Shown: positions 1 through 43,275 of the stretch, piece by piece
Numbering within the stretch: the first letter of the stretch is position 1
Layout of the letters: every line of letters starts with the position of its first letter
Source: Ophioderma brevispina
Lineage: Eukaryota; Echinodermata; Ophiuroidea; Amphilepidida; Ophiodermatidae
Assembly (NCBI GenBank): GCA_023653785.1
Contig: JAMKCH010044121.1
Coordinates: forward strand, 1-64,000
DNA: 64,000 nucleotides
Direction: 5' to 3'
Notes under the pieces: model-generated
The model's database searches: none
What the model was told of the DNA's origin: nothing
Seen by the model: only the letters and a program-made list of their open reading frames with translations
Position numbers and translations under genes: made by a program

Positions 1-3000
1 AAGCTTTTCCCAAGGATATCTAGTGATCAATGAATAAAACAGAAGGTGCTGAAATCACGAAATGCACCTTTAATTAAAAGAAACAACTTAAGAAAGCTGA
101 CAAAGACCTTAATGAAAAATCAACCATTTCCTATACAAACAGGCTTATTAAGATTAAAAATTTTAATTATAAAATTCATTACAAGACATGTAGGTCATTT
201 ACTGGGAACCTTTTTGAAGGAGTTCATTAAGAACAAATGCAATCATACCAAAATCTCAACAGCCCACCACCCAAAAGTATAATGAAATGATTTAACCTTT
301 CTAAAATCCCAGTGTCAATATCATATTGCCATCTAGCCATATGATTTGGAATTAACCTTATACCTTTAAGTGGGATGAGAGGATGTCTATCATTACAGTC
401 TTTCGTTGATTGATTTTATGGCTGCACTGATCTAGCTTACCTTTTGTATTGCCGCAAACCTGACATGTCATTGTATTTTGCAGTAGAAGTATGTAGTATA
501 TAATATGAAATGTAGTTTTTACATGAAATTTATATGCAATATAAAAATTTTATATGTAATCTGGGAGTACTTAATTGACATCATTAGCAATAGCAAAGAA
601 AAGAAGCATTGCTCTATAATGAACAATTGACTTTGATCTTGATTTACTTAATTTATTCCCCCCCCCATTTCTCGGATTTGTATCAGAAGAAACTTCATAG
701 ATTTCTCATTACCCCAGTGAAATTTAAGGCTTAGGAAGTGTTTCCTTTTATGTTATTAACAAAAACTTCGACAATTGTGGTCGACCACATTAATTAACAC
801 AAAACTGTCCTATGGATTTAGTACACACATTTTTTGCTTCTATTCAAATGGCTGGACCAATTTAATTCAAAATATTTGATCAGATGTTTTTGGTGATATC
901 GTCATATGAAAAATCGGACCATGATCGGATCACCCACCTTGCATCTTTGCATTTGTTCATTGCAGTAGCCAGCCGGGGTGGGCGGGGGAGGAGGAGCACT
1001 GCTCAGAACCCTTGCTCCCCACCAGCCCCCCACAAATAAACTGACCATTTGTGCATTGTCTATGGAGAAGGACCCAAATTCGTCCCCTCAGAAAATGCCT
1101 CAGCACCCCTTCTGCTCCACATTTGCAATGGTCTGGTTACGCCACTATATTTGTTAATAATATGATGTACTCTATTCAATTAATCCTACTGGAGTCTATG
1201 CAAGGTACCCCAATAATACCATTGTCTATTGATAACATTTTTACCAATGATGTTCTGAATTCCATTAAATCGGGTATCACTAACTGATATTTATTATCAT
1301 TTTTAAATTTTAACTATGCAAAACTCATCAAAACAACATAGCTTATCACAGGCATTTGCCTTCCAAGAAAACTAGAGACAAACGAGCCTGAATACACCAA
1401 CAACCTGACTGATTGGAATTCCACGCTAAGTGAGGCCAACCTAGACATTGCAAAAACATGATAAATTACAAACCAAAATTAAGAATGCTTTGGATATACA
1501 ATAATTAAACATCCATCAAAGTTGGTCAAACATGATTGTTGGCTTCTTGGATAAATTTTCTATTCTAAACACTATTTCCAATGATTTGGTACAATTTTTG
1601 AGATTACCAAATGATTGCAAAATGACCTTATAAGAGACCTTGCAATGAAGATTTTGAGCAGGCATTAACTGTGATCCATGCAGAAGTTTTAATATATCTG
1701 AAACTTGCAGAAAACGTGCTTGTATTTTATTAGGTGCCTCGTCTAAGGATAGTGGTTTTTGAGATGGCGTCCCAAACTGACTGCATTGTAACTATGCGTG
1801 TGTCACTTCATCGTGGCAGTAGAGAGTGGATGACAAGCGCTACTCGCCGCACTTGGGTGCAGGCGGGTTTTGTAAATGCTTATTTTTGTTAGTGTCAGGG
1901 CAAATCAAAGTGGAATTGATAGCCATTTAAATATGTTTTTGATGCTATGACTACATACATTTACTGTGATATGTATGTAAGTGTATCGTTGAATTTTACC
2001 AACTGCTGTGCTGATTAAAACAAACTTAGCCATTTTGATTTTAATCATTACCATCTCTTTCATAATGTTTTGGTGATGCTTTTTTCACATCTATCTGCTG
2101 TGTTAGTTAGAAATAAATCTCATCTCCCCGCTCATGTTTCCTTGCTTCCTTGCATGACCTCAGACCACCCAAATTTCTTCACGTAGTGTCTCAATTCTTT
2201 CAATATTGTCATAGTCCTTGTGAATTAATTTTGATGAAGCATGTCATTGATTTCTTTTTATATCAGTCTTACATTTTGGTAATTACAAACAGCCCTGTCT
2301 CAACAAAAGTGTAACCCATCAGAAAAAATTGTTAAATCTCGAAATTTCAAAATAAGTCATTCTTACTTGGCATAAGATTAAAGAACACGAACATGCTTTT
2401 CCAATGGTGGTTTGGTTTCAGTTTTTATTTGTCTTTTTTTCAATCCAGAGCTATATCAATTTAGTTAGTGCGATATACCAAAATCGATTTTGGCCACTTT
2501 TATGCATGGCAGAATTGCTTCGCCCAGTTCTGCCATGCTGTGCTTGAACTCAAAACAAAAGATTGCAACTTGACAAGAAAAACAACAACACAGATTACAG
2601 AACCAAAAGACTTTAGTTTTATCGACAAAGTTTTAATTAGTCACATAATCAGTTTCAGTTCAATGATATATCTTCAAAAAAGGCAAAAAAAAAAAGAAAA
2701 ACCAAAAAACCAACATTTCATAACAAATAAACCATACAATATTTATTGCACTCACTGAAGTGGGGAACTTGAATTTATTACAAAATTAGTATCTGTTAAA
2801 ATCATGGCCAGAAGGAGTGAATTGCAACCCCCCAAATCCAAAGAAATGATTAAAAAAAATATTGGGCCCATATCATTTGTGCATTTACTAATGGTTGAAG
2901 TCAATCAACATTTGACTTTGGAATCAAAGTATCAAAAGTTGGTGGAAGCAATTTGCATTTCATGATACTTCAAGACCATAAAAACTCTCACCTCCAGGTT

Positions 3001-3849
3001 TGGCTGTCGCCGGCTGTACTCTCTCATGGTTCTCATTCTAACAAACAACAGTATGTCGAATTTTCTTCCTTTTAGCTTAAAGCCAGAACTTACATGATCC
3101 TATGAAGCGGAAAAAAAGAAAGAAGGGAACACTTCCACCATTTACGTAACTTTTAGAGTTTCTTTTATAGTTAATATCCCTTTTTAAAGCTGTTCATATC
3201 TGTTTTTAGGTGAATACTTTATGTTTAACAAATCGTTCACGTTTTCACTCAACCAAAAGTGGCCCAAAAAACTCGATTTTTGTGTTTCGCGCAGTAACTG
3301 GAGTTACTCTCGATTGAAACAAGCAAATGAGATGACAAAATCCTGGAAGCCTGGTTTTTCTCTTTAATATCATGTAACCACTCGTACTTACTTATGTTTA
3401 GAACTAATCTTGAAAAAAAAAATCGGTTTTTGACTGTAACCATGTTTTTTGAGACAGGCTGTAGTAGGGGACAGGTAATCAATTGGGTTGATTTTTTTAG
3501 GGCTGACAAGATGGGATCTTCCACCTGCTATAGAAGAAACCACAACATGCGCCCTTGATCTTTTTTCTTTCTTACAATCACTTCAGTGAGGCTAAAGCCC
3601 GGCATGGAACCAGGATTGTAATAACGTTTCAGTTAGAATTAGAACAACCCCAAGGGGCCAGTAGTCGGTAACTCACAGGACTGATTCAAAATCCAACATT
3701 AAAAAAAGCTGGAGTCTCTTTCTGGCAATGTGTGAGACAAATCTTTATTTCCTAGGAAGCAAACTCAATTTCGGCAAGATTTCCATATGTACCCCCATTC
3801 GAAGTTCTACAGTCAAACAAATCTTTTTTACTTTTTTGGGCCTTAGGGT
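1..3849. other. Non-coding flank, no gene recognised
   Basis: AT-rich sequence with only short ORFs that lack splice context or recognisable homology. Positions 963-1150 resemble a small non-autonomous DNA element: G-rich start after CAGTAGCCAGCC and an end reading GGTTACGCCACTAT, the kind of terminus seen on hAT-like elements. No clear target duplication flanks it. The upstream coding exon of the TTC39-like gene was looked for here by its expected protein motif and not found. Confidence 0.5.
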
Positions 3850-5520
3850 TAGGGTATGCATCTTCTTCATCTTCATCTTCATCTTCTTTATTTCATTCAT
3901 AAAACATACACATAAATATACAACTCTGAATACATTTGAATGGGAATGACCAAAAGGCCTAAAGTGCCCGAAATGGGTCACCACCTGAAATTAATTAATA
4001 AAACAAACCTCTTCATTTCAATATACATTGACAAAACAAAAAAACATAACAGTTACACGCATACACACATACACCACACACACTCACACACCCACACACA
4101 CCCACAGAAATTCAAACCAAACACGCAAACACAAACACCGCGCGCACGTCACGCGCTCGCATACAGACATACTTAATCGTCTTGTAATAAATTAAAAAAA
4201 AAATTAAAAAAAAAACACACATAAATTACATAGCAACTTACATATTTTAACTATTCCAGGCAAGGTAAGTATAACACCAAAGGAGCGGCATAGTTAAACA
4301 TAATCCTTCATAATATTTCCTTTTACACCTGCGACCTGAAATGTTTAATGGATTTCGAAAATTGTATTTCTTACTTATGTGAATTCCATTGGGTCGATCC
4401 TGAATGTCTAATTGACTTAGAGAAAATAAGAGAAAAATTTGTTTTTCTTTGTTACAGGTAATTATTCTTAATTTCTTGGAGAATAGTTTATTAACGTGCT
4501 CTGTCTTTTAAAATATGAAGTAAATGCCTCTGCGTTGGCAGTAAAATGCCTATACGATGAAAGTACAATAGTTTCTAATGTATATGCATCATAGACATTG
4601 AAACCTTATATTTTTTTAAATAACGGAGCCGAATTACTTCGATAATCACTATTTGTAATACATTCGTAATAGTCGTTTTTGTAATTTGAACACCTCTCAA
4701 GTAAATTTTTGCTTGCATTACCCCAGGCAATGATACCATAATTGATATATGGAAGTATTAAGGTAAGTATAGCAGTAACGTATACTATCCGTAACAAAAT
4801 ATTTTGATTTATGATCACAACCGACATTTCTATCTAGAAATAGTTTTTGATATATTTTTCATATGACTTTTCATTCCATGTAATTCTCATCAATGGTTAT
4901 CCCAAGAAACTTGTTCGTTGACTGTTTCTAGTTTTTGTACTGTCTAAACATATATTCTGTACAAATGTCATTACATACCAGATGTCTTTTGGATGTGTAC
5001 CCATCATCATAAAATTCGTCTTGCTAGCATTAACAGAAAGCTTATTTGCTTTGAACCAAGTACTGACTTCTATCAGTTCGTTATTGATGGAATCAAACTG
5101 TTCAATAATATTTTTGTTGAATATGTGATGTTTTTGTCGTCAGCAAACAAGACCAATTTCAGTAATATTAGATACATTACAATATCGTTAACATATAGTA
5201 CAAACAATAGTGGATCTAATATGGATCCCTGTGGTACACCACATATGATTTCTTATATCCGACTTGCAAGACTTAAATAAGACATAGTGTGATCTATTTT
5301 TTAAGTAACTTTTGAACCATTCGAGTGCACACCTCTGAAACCATAGAATTCCAATTTGTGTAATAAAATTATGATTCAATTGTGTCAATTCTTTTGACAA
5401 GTCAAGGAAATACCTATTGTAGTTCATTATTTTCAACAAATCATAATTTTTGTCAATAAGTCAATATAGCCATGTAAGTGAATGGTTTGATCTAAAGCCA
5501 AATTGCTTTTCTTGAGAATT
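3850..5520 (-). mobile_element. LINE reverse transcriptase remnant with microsatellite tail
   Basis: Read on the minus strand, this is the C-terminal half of a non-LTR retrotransposon polymerase. In order there is QFGFRSNHSL near 5500, FLDLSKEL near 5415, WFKSYLKNRSHYVLF near 5300, a corrupted GVPQGSILGP block near 5230, a catalytic-motif region near 5140 with the reading frame broken, SVNASKTNFMMMG near 5020, FLGITIDE near 4900, LPYINYGIIAWGN near 4725 and ITNSDYRSNSAPLFKK near 4625. Several stops and frameshifts separate these blocks, so the copy is dead. The 3' end is an AATAAA followed by GAAGAT repeats (plus strand: TTC/ATC repeats at 3861-3890). The same family recurs at 33.5-37.2 kb on the plus strand, where FFGVLIDE and FLNYAIVIWGN are the equivalent blocks. 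Clade was not assigned; the protein looks Jockey/CR1-like. Confidence 0.8.
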
Positions 5521-7189
5521 TTAATTATTACACTTACTTTGTACATCTATTAAAGACCAAGTCTCTCGAGAATTTTCGAAAAAATTTGTTAGTCTAAGGC
5601 CATAATAAAAAGAATTTGTGTCCTGTAGAATTTTAAAGGAGGGGGGTTACACATGGAACTCTTTCCCTCAATTTCTCAGACAGCAAGTAAGGTTTTCCTG
5701 CCATTTTTGTTTCTTCTTCGTTTTTGTTTAAAAATTGTTGCTATTTGCAATATGTTTGGTGCCACCATTGTGTTTTGATAGCCGATGTTTTCCCCATATA
5801 TCCAATCTACCCTGGGAAAAGTCCCCTTCCATAGCCCGCAGCATAATCAAATATTGCGCACAGGAACATTTTGTCCCTGTCTTTTAAGGTGTTTTTGTAA
5901 TGTATGGTGTTTTGTTGGCGAATACATACTAAATGGCTATTTACAAAAACTAAACCCTTTCCACTATCACTCATACAGACTCTTTCATTGAGCTGTTTTC
6001 AACACAAAGAAACATGATGAAGTAGTTAAAGGTGCAACGGAGATTTCAAATAACAGGTGTCCCTAACAAAATTTTAAAATTCCTGAATTTTGCCGTGATG
6101 CAAAGCTTTCATCCAAATATCCCCATCTGAAAAATAAGCTTAGAAATGTTTCTTTTGGATAAAAAATTGTGAACTTTTCAATGTCGTCGTCGTACAAATA
6201 CGAAATTCAGCGTGTTTTTATATTGAAATATACTCAAGAGTCAAAAGTTGCCTTTTGTCTCTCTTTTAAGACAGTCGTAGCCAAACACAAGGTAAGAGAT
6301 CTATTGAGTAGCTAACTCTATAGGACTCACTATTATGCACAATATTGGTGCCTCCAAATCTCGTCGTTTGCAGCCTTTTAAAAACAGGGCTGATCAGAGA
6401 ATTTCGAATATATTTTTTTTGTGTGTGTTGTAATTAATAAATGTCACTATACTTAAAATATTCACCTAAAATCTAAATTCCAAAGTTAGAGATGAATCGG
6501 ATTTTTCGTTTTTCATGCAGTAAACATTTATTGCATAGTATAACAGGCATAGGAAACTGTGTATACAAAAAATTTTTTTTCCGGATCCGGATTTTATTAC
6601 AAAGTTGTGGTTTTCTCTATGAAGGACTTCGCTTGAGCTTAAGGTTCTTTTACACAGTGATTAGTAATGGACAAGCATTATTTCTATGCAAAAAACATGG
6701 GGAAATCTCTGAGTCAATCCTTTAATTCCTGTAGATATCACCAAAACAGCATAGAAATGCCAGCCATGTGTTTTTTTACTATGTCAAACTTTTGCCGGTG
6801 GGGGGGGGGGGGGGACCTTAAGGTGACCTTAGAGTAACTAGCACAAAAACCAGTTCAGATTAAACAGACCTTTCCAGTAGGGTAAGTCAGGCTTTATTTT
6901 TTGCAAATGACCCTCACATATCACCAAACTAATGTCCGCACCTCTCTTTTCTCGCTTTTTAAAAAAATCTTATTTTGAATTAAATTTTAAAATGGCTGAC
7001 TTTACAATCAGACAGGAAATGAAATAAAAAACCCAAGACTCAAATCAAGTTCATTGCGCTCATAAAACAGTTTTTTGTCAACTGATAATATAAAACTAAT
7101 AAATCATTTTTAATATAAGCGGCTTTCCCCGTAAACAGGCTCAAAGCGCTGTTGCCAATTTTATTACGCTCCCCCTTCAAGAAATCGTC
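5521..7189. other. No gene seen
   Basis: AT-rich sequence with short ORFs that show no recognisable motif. A run of about 18 G lies near 6798-6815. The upstream part of the minus-strand LINE could extend into 5521-5640, but no conserved block is readable there. Confidence 0.4.
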
Positions 7190-7430
7190 ACAATCATTTT
7201 GCTGCATCTAAGTGGCTGCTCAAAGACTGCCTTACAAGTGCACAAGCACTTAGATTGTATATTTCCCAATAACAGCTCCCCAAGATTTCGCTTGGGTCGA
7301 TGAGGCAATTGAGAATTAAGTATCTTGCCCAAACACACAAACAACGTTGGACCACAAGGGGCTCGAACATCACGATTTTTAACGTCCTAATGATCATGGG
7401 TCCCTGGCGCTTTCCCACTTGACCACACGT
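7190..7430 (-). mobile_element. tRNA-derived SINE
   Basis: On the minus strand a tRNA-like head contains GTGGTCAAGTGGGAAAGCGCC (box A region, about 7397-7425) and a box B match GTTCGAGCCCC (7358-7368). It is followed by a tRNA-unrelated part with TTTGGGCAAGATACTTAATT, similar to the GGGCAAGGCACTTTACC segment of the SINE at 51.17 kb. Pol III split promoters with this spacing are typical of SINEs. It lies just upstream of the first recognised TTC39-like exon. Confidence 0.65.
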
Positions 7431-7796
7431 ACTGAACATTATTAGTATTTTTGTAATTGTTTTTTGTCAAATCATATTTTCTGCCTGATGATATACTTTA
7501 TATTGGATGGCTTGTTAAGGTTGCTTGCAATATGGAAAGCTTTCCTGATCCACAATTTAATATTTTAATGCCATGTGCCATAGCAGTTTGAACCAATCAG
7601 GAGGACAAGATCTATATGATTTATGTAATAACATATAGGCAGGCACATAAACCAGTTAAAGTTCCTTCTAGACAAGGACTTTGCTTGACTTTGCGGCTGA
7701 CAGTTTCAGAATTCATTTGAACTTGCTCCTCATTAGAAGAATATGCAAAGGTAGTGTAATCTATATGTATGCCAGTTTTAATGTTAGTTTCAACTT

Positions 7797-7892
7797 CAGA
7801 CTCATCTGCTTTTGCTTTCTGTCTCATGCCAGTATGTACCATGCTAGTACTGTCTGCAACCTTCAAGCTGTCATGACCTTTGACCTTCAAGA
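7797..7892 (+). pseudogene. Partial duplicate of TTC39-like exon 1
   Basis: This stretch repeats the end of the upstream intron and the first half of the exon at 7952. Both copies contain TTTTGCTTTCTG, then TCTCATGCCAGTATGTACCA and CTTCAAGCTGTCATGACC. The copy translates to SHASMYHASTVCNLQAVMTF against SHASMYHALGFSTVCYLQAV in the real exon, so it lacks three codons (LGF) in frame. It also lacks the TTTACTACAG acceptor of the real exon and ends in a TGA soon after the homology. It looks like a non-functional tandem duplication, though assembly duplication is possible. Confidence 0.6.
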
Positions 7893-7951
7893 CCTTTGAC
7901 CCTGAATATTCCAACTTTAGACTCCTCACTTTTGCTTTCTGTTTACTACAG

Positions 7952-38081
<30,130 letters not shown>

Positions 38082-38399
38082 AGGATTGCCTCATGACCAT
38101 ATTGGAAGGCAACAGTTGGAGCAGCAACAAGAACCAATACACAGACAGAACTTAATGGACCAGCCTCGCATCAAAAGACAAGTGTTGATAATAAAAGGAC
38201 AGTGCCACAAATGGATGGACCAGAAGAGAACAAAGATAGTGATGATGAAGACAGACAGACTCTCAGAAAGGGGACCACTGATAGTGAACATCAAACCAAA
38301 GCTGTCGATGACAAACAATTGGGGGGCCAAAGACAATGCAGATGACAGCAATGTTAATGTGAAGGAAATGATTATCAGGGGAGCAGCATAGAAGTTGCC

Positions 38400-38896
38400 T
38401 TTTAAAAATGACAAGCTGCAGCAGTAATATATGACTATACATGATAGTGTTCTTCAAGAGTGGTGTGTAAGAGACTGATATAAGGGGTGGCAAAGTGTTT
38501 AGTTAAGTTTTCTATTAGGCGTGAGTAGTACCTGGCCGGCTTGCTATACTTCTTTTTTATTTTTCCCTTTGAAAATTTCAACAGTCAAATTAAGTTACCA
38601 ACATGATTGATGGGGTTTTGCCTTGGAGGACATCGTTAGCGAGTAAGTAAATTTGGGGCCAACTTGTAATGTTATCTGACACTTTGGCAACAATGAATTC
38701 GACATGTCAAGCTCACTAAATGTTATGTTTGTGCCACGCCTGCGATATTTCATGCAAAGGATTTATGCATATTAGGTCTTAATTAAACACATCCAAAAAG
38801 TAAATCCACCCCCATCCATCCAGAAAATTTGTCAAGTTCAGAAGATACCTCAGATTATACATTAGGGATATATTAGAGAGATAGTGGTTTATATGT
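38400..38896. other. Downstream of the TTC39-like gene, nothing recognised
   Basis: Probable 3' UTR followed by intergenic sequence; no ORF, repeat boundary or clear polyadenylation signal seen. Confidence 0.4.
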
Positions 38897-39103
38897 ACTG
38901 TATAAGGGAAATTTCCGCGTGCAGATATTTTACAGCGATTTTAACAGTTGTGCCAAAGGCGTAAGGGAATTTAATTTCACGGTATTGACATCAAAGCAAT
39001 ACAAATCTATTGCCGAAAAAAATTTTATTTCGTGAGTTTATTTTCGCATTTTTATATTCATTCGCGAAAATAAAAACCTCGCGAACATTTCCACTTGGAC
39101 AGT
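38897..39103. mobile_element. 207-bp MITE
   Basis: The left end ACTGTATAAGGGAAATTTCC matches the inverted right end ACTGTCCAAGTGGAAATGTT. The interior has further inverted ATTTTCGC/GCGAAAAT pairs. Non-coding. Confidence 0.65.
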
Positions 39104-39825
39104 TTTTTTGAACATCTCATTTCCTATGAGCTAGTAAAATCTCAAAAGTCCCTTGCACAGTCAGTAGCTTTTCATTCACCAATGTATTTAGAAAATATAT
39201 ATCCGGTTTTGTTTGGTATGATATATGATTCCCGATCACACAAGGTCAATTCATGACAATGCAGGATACGTACAACCCACTGAACTGTGTTCATTGGTGG
39301 ATGAGCATATTGGAACTCATAGTGTTTGTGGCGATTGACTGAATATTGTTCATTTGTTTGACCTTACCCACCCCAATTATTAAAAGTTGCAGTTAGGCCC
39401 TCTGTGAGTAGGTTTTTTATTCAGTGTGAACCACTACAAAACACAAGTAAACCTGTAAATATCCTCCGCTTTCTGGCCGTGATAGTGATCGAACACTCCT
39501 AGTTGGCAGACATACTCGAGGTCTGCCACTTCTCAGAAGATCTTAAAGATTCCAGTAGATGTCCCGACCAGCCAGTTCGAACCGTCTTTATGTCCGAAGC
39601 CCAGTTATTCACTGTCGACTACAGACATGCCAGAATTCAACATTTCAAAGTAATCCGCCATTTTCTGATTCTCAATTAATTTGGGCAACATCAAGGGCCT
39701 AATCCAAAGCCGTTGATCATCATATTGAAAAACTGGCCAATGGTCATGATTCTTTAATTGAATGAATACTGACATTGTAATATTTTTGCTCATTCTAAAT
39801 CCTCACAAGTACAAGGAGAATGGGC

Positions 39826-40186
39826 CTTAAAAAAAAAAGTGTTTTGATTGGCGTAACATAGAAAAAAAATAGGGTAGGTAGGTCGGGATTATTTTTTTTT
39901 TTTTTTTTTTTCATTCACATACCAGAACCAAAAAAACCTCTAGGAAACACCATACAAAAACAAAGGCCAAAATAAAAAAAATAAAAAACTTCTTTTTATT
40001 TGTCATTTTGAATGTCTGCAATCCTTTAGATTACCGAATTATGACGTCATTTGTTTTACGTGGTTTTAAAACTTTTTTTTGGCACACAAAAAAATAAAAA
40101 TATTTAGGGGGGGGGTTTTTCGGCGGGTAAAAATTGGCGGTTACGGCCAATCAAACAATTTTTTTTTTAGCCTTAGTCATAGGATT
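39826..40186. mobile_element. ~360-bp foldback MITE
   Basis: TTAAAAAAAAAAGTGTTTTG plus ATTGGCGTAAC on the left is inverted on the right (GTTACGGCCAATCAAACAA then a T-run and AGCC). CCTTA occurs at both edges and could be a target duplication. A 20-T run (39890-39911) and a G9 run (40108-40116) lie inside. Confidence 0.6.
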
Positions 40187-43100
40187 GCATTGAATTCCAT
40201 CTGTAAACAGATGTATGATTGTCCAGTTTGGTTTAACTGCAACTTTTAAATCAAATATTTACAACATTTGTACCTTCTTTAATTTGACATGGGACTATTT
40301 TGCATGAATACACCACACAACTCTGAATCTTATTTCCAAGAGTTTGAAGGATTACATATGAACAAATAATTTAACTGTATTTAGGCAATGCCAATTTCCA
40401 AAACAGTATTACTAGTGTTCTGAATTTGTATAAGCAGTGGTTCATGCAGATAGAGAAGTTTAGAAAGGTTCCTTTGCTGTTTTATTGCGGCTTTCACTTG
40501 GTATTCTGTTATCAATAGTTTTCCGAAACCTCTCCAAATTTCATTATGTTTTATCTGTATATTTAGTTTTTTTTCTCTTTCCCTGATAACAGTGTAGATC
40601 TCTTGTGTGCATAGATTGGAGCAAATCACTTGCAATATTCTCTCTCTGTGCAATGGCTTCATTATTTATTGGCCATTGGGCTACTTCAAAATAAACCAGT
40701 AGACCTTATCGTAGTGTATTGCAGAAGTGGTTTGAATGTTAGATCAACAGTCCCATGAGTAAATTTTGTTGTTTGCATCCTAATATAACCAGAAATTTTA
40801 TGTTTCTTATTGTGGTACTATTGTAATAATTATATGCGTACCGGATATGTGAAATTTTTGTAAATGTGTCATAACCATTTCTGGACACAAGCATGTTGGT
40901 AATTATGAGGTCGTTTTTAGTGAATATCAATCAACTTGCCATTGTATGGTAACAGTCGTGTACTTCGTCATGTTTATCATCATCTGTATGGTAACAGTCG
41001 GGTACTTGTCCCCATGTTTACATCAATGTGGGACCGAACCCGAGCTCCATCATTACCTTTGGTATGGTCATGGGTATTTCCTGATAAGTACTCTTCCAAC
41101 TTGAGGAATGTTTTCTGTCTGTCTTGCTGCCAGCTTTTACTTAGATTGTGTAGCCCAGTCCTGTCATTTATCTATGCTTTTAAATTGTTTATTTTATTAG
41201 TTCTGATTTCAGCGTAATTCTGTGGTATCCCACAACATTGTATCTCTCATTAGCAAGGTGCATATGATATCGTCTTGGATGCAAAACATGGAATCTTTTG
41301 TTCAATTGTTCATAGATTCATATTGCAAGTAAAGGCTCATGTGTCATGCATGGCCATTTAAACCCTGACTAATGCAATTTACTATGGCCACACATCTTCC
41401 ACTTTTGTTGCGGTCATGATATCGCATGTCTCCCTCAATTAGTAGCATAGTCACTTTAGTATCCCATAACATTGTCAATATATCGCTGGCTTGAGTATTT
41501 TTTTGTAGGTCAACCTATAGTATTTAATAAAAACAAAAAAACTTGTGTGACCACCGGTCCTTATTACATAAGCCACCCATTCCCCCTAAATAATAGTTAT
41601 TATACTAAGTTATGTAATATATGACCTTCTATGTTTTTATGATTGCAGTTATACAATGCATTAATATGCATTTATATAACTTGCACACTATTTGAGCGTC
41701 AATAGTTTTGTACCATTGCCTTGTATTCATGCACTGTGGTATAATGTATGGTGATCCCATTATATCACACAAATATTGACTGCTAATATTCGTGCAATAG
41801 TAAACAAATAATATCACTTTGGAACAAATTTTGGGTTTCAATTTCACTTGCCTTCGGCTCATGAAATAGAAACCCAAAATTTGCCCTTGTGATATATTCT
41901 TTATTATATACCCTCTACAGAGATCCGGTCATCTCATGTTAAAAGTTGAGGCATTCAACTGGTTTCAAGAATTGCAACTAACAATGAACTATGCCGCTGT
42001 GCTTATGGACCTAGTTTCAGAATATGATGGATACAACTCTTCCCAGCATTAAAGAATGCCTACAACTATCCACCCATATTATGAGTGTACATATTGACAC
42101 GCTGGTGTACGGAATGAATATGTCGCTTTCATAAGCGCGCACTAGCCAGGTCACAATTTCTGACTACAATTTGTACATACCTGCTGGACAGTCCGATACA
42201 AAAACAAAGGCAATGGAATGGCTAAATCGTAAACATCAGCAGCCACCATTTGAGCTTGTAGATGAGGGTCTGAACACGAATCATAGATGCAGGCTGATAG
42301 CCTGATAGTGCTAATAGCAACGGCAGGTCAATAACCCCGTGAAGATATTCAAGATTATTTTATGTGGGGTGACAACCAATCTGCGGCCGTTGGCAAAGTT
42401 GACAGATTCATAGCTTGATCATGAGTCCGGTGAAATGCTAGAAAAATTCTTTGAATCGGTCAGAAAAAAATGGACAAGAATTTATTGATATGGCCGATCT
42501 GTTGTTGGACTCCAATGTCACTTCCTCAAACAAAAGGAATAAGTACAATAAAATTGCTTGTTACTTAAACCAGCCATGGCCTTACATATTGAGTCTTAGT
42601 TAGAAATCCTGGCTTACTTGTAGAATATTCTTTTACCAATTAGATGACAAATCTATATATTCGGTATAATTATAAACATATCGACTGCTTCTTATTCGAG
42701 CCATGGTTGACATTATAGTCCTTATGATCTCCAAACATACTATGCCCCGGAGGCATAAGCAAGGTTTCGAGATCACCTTGGGCCATTAGTTTCAACCATG
42801 CCGCTTCATAGCAGTACAATATTTGTATCTATTTGCACTCCGTAGGCAGTCTTTTTCTTGTTTGTGCAGTCCATTGGTAATGGCTTAGATGTTGGGATTA
42901 GTTGAGCTGTGTAGTTAATCCGGGGCTGTGATGTATCCATGAGACAGGCAATACCTCCAACTGGCCGCTTTGATGCTAGGAGATTGGGACCGTCCGGGGT
43001 TATTTCGAACTGCTGTATGCAGTACAGTTGTGGCTCTCACACATGGGACTGACGCTTCATCCCGTCGGACGTCATGCTTTCATGATCCATTTCCCAATTC

Positions 43101-43195
43101 CAGTGAACCACGCATGAAAGAGCGGTATTCTGATTTTAATCAATACATTATACGATCAAATCCAGATTGAGTACCTGAATAAATCCAGCAAGTTT
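40187..43195. other. No gene recognised
   Basis: At 41812-41894 there is a short hairpin element: TATCACTTTGGAACAAATTT plus TGGGTTTC against GAAACCCAAAATTTG plus CCCTTGTGATA. Between about 41940 and 42600 the sequence has protein-like stretches (NLYIPAGQSDTKTKAMEWLN near 42175) in changing frames that I do not recognise; possibly a decayed transposon gene. The rest shows nothing. Confidence 0.4.
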
Positions 43196-43275
43196 CCCCA
43201 CCCGGATTCGAACCGGGGATTTTTGATAGATTTGCGCACAGGCAAGCACCCTTAACTCGAGGCATGCTCTCCCTT
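43196..43275 (-). repeat. tRNA-like sequence (SINE head or tRNA pseudogene)
   Basis: On the minus strand CCCGGTTCGAATCCGGG forms a perfect 5-bp T-stem with a 7-base loop, preceded by GAGTTAAGGGTGCTTGCC, a box A-like stretch, about 40 bases upstream. No matching acceptor stem could be paired, so a functional tRNA is unlikely. Confidence 0.45.

Noticed and set aside
1..6. Window begins with AAGCTT, a HindIII site, which could mark a BAC clone end.
   Set aside because: A six-base site at one position is weak evidence, and no vector sequence is present.
43196..43275. A functional tRNA gene.
   Set aside because: The T-arm is perfect, but no acceptor stem pairs and the anticodon arm is not recognisable; it fits a SINE head or pseudogene better.
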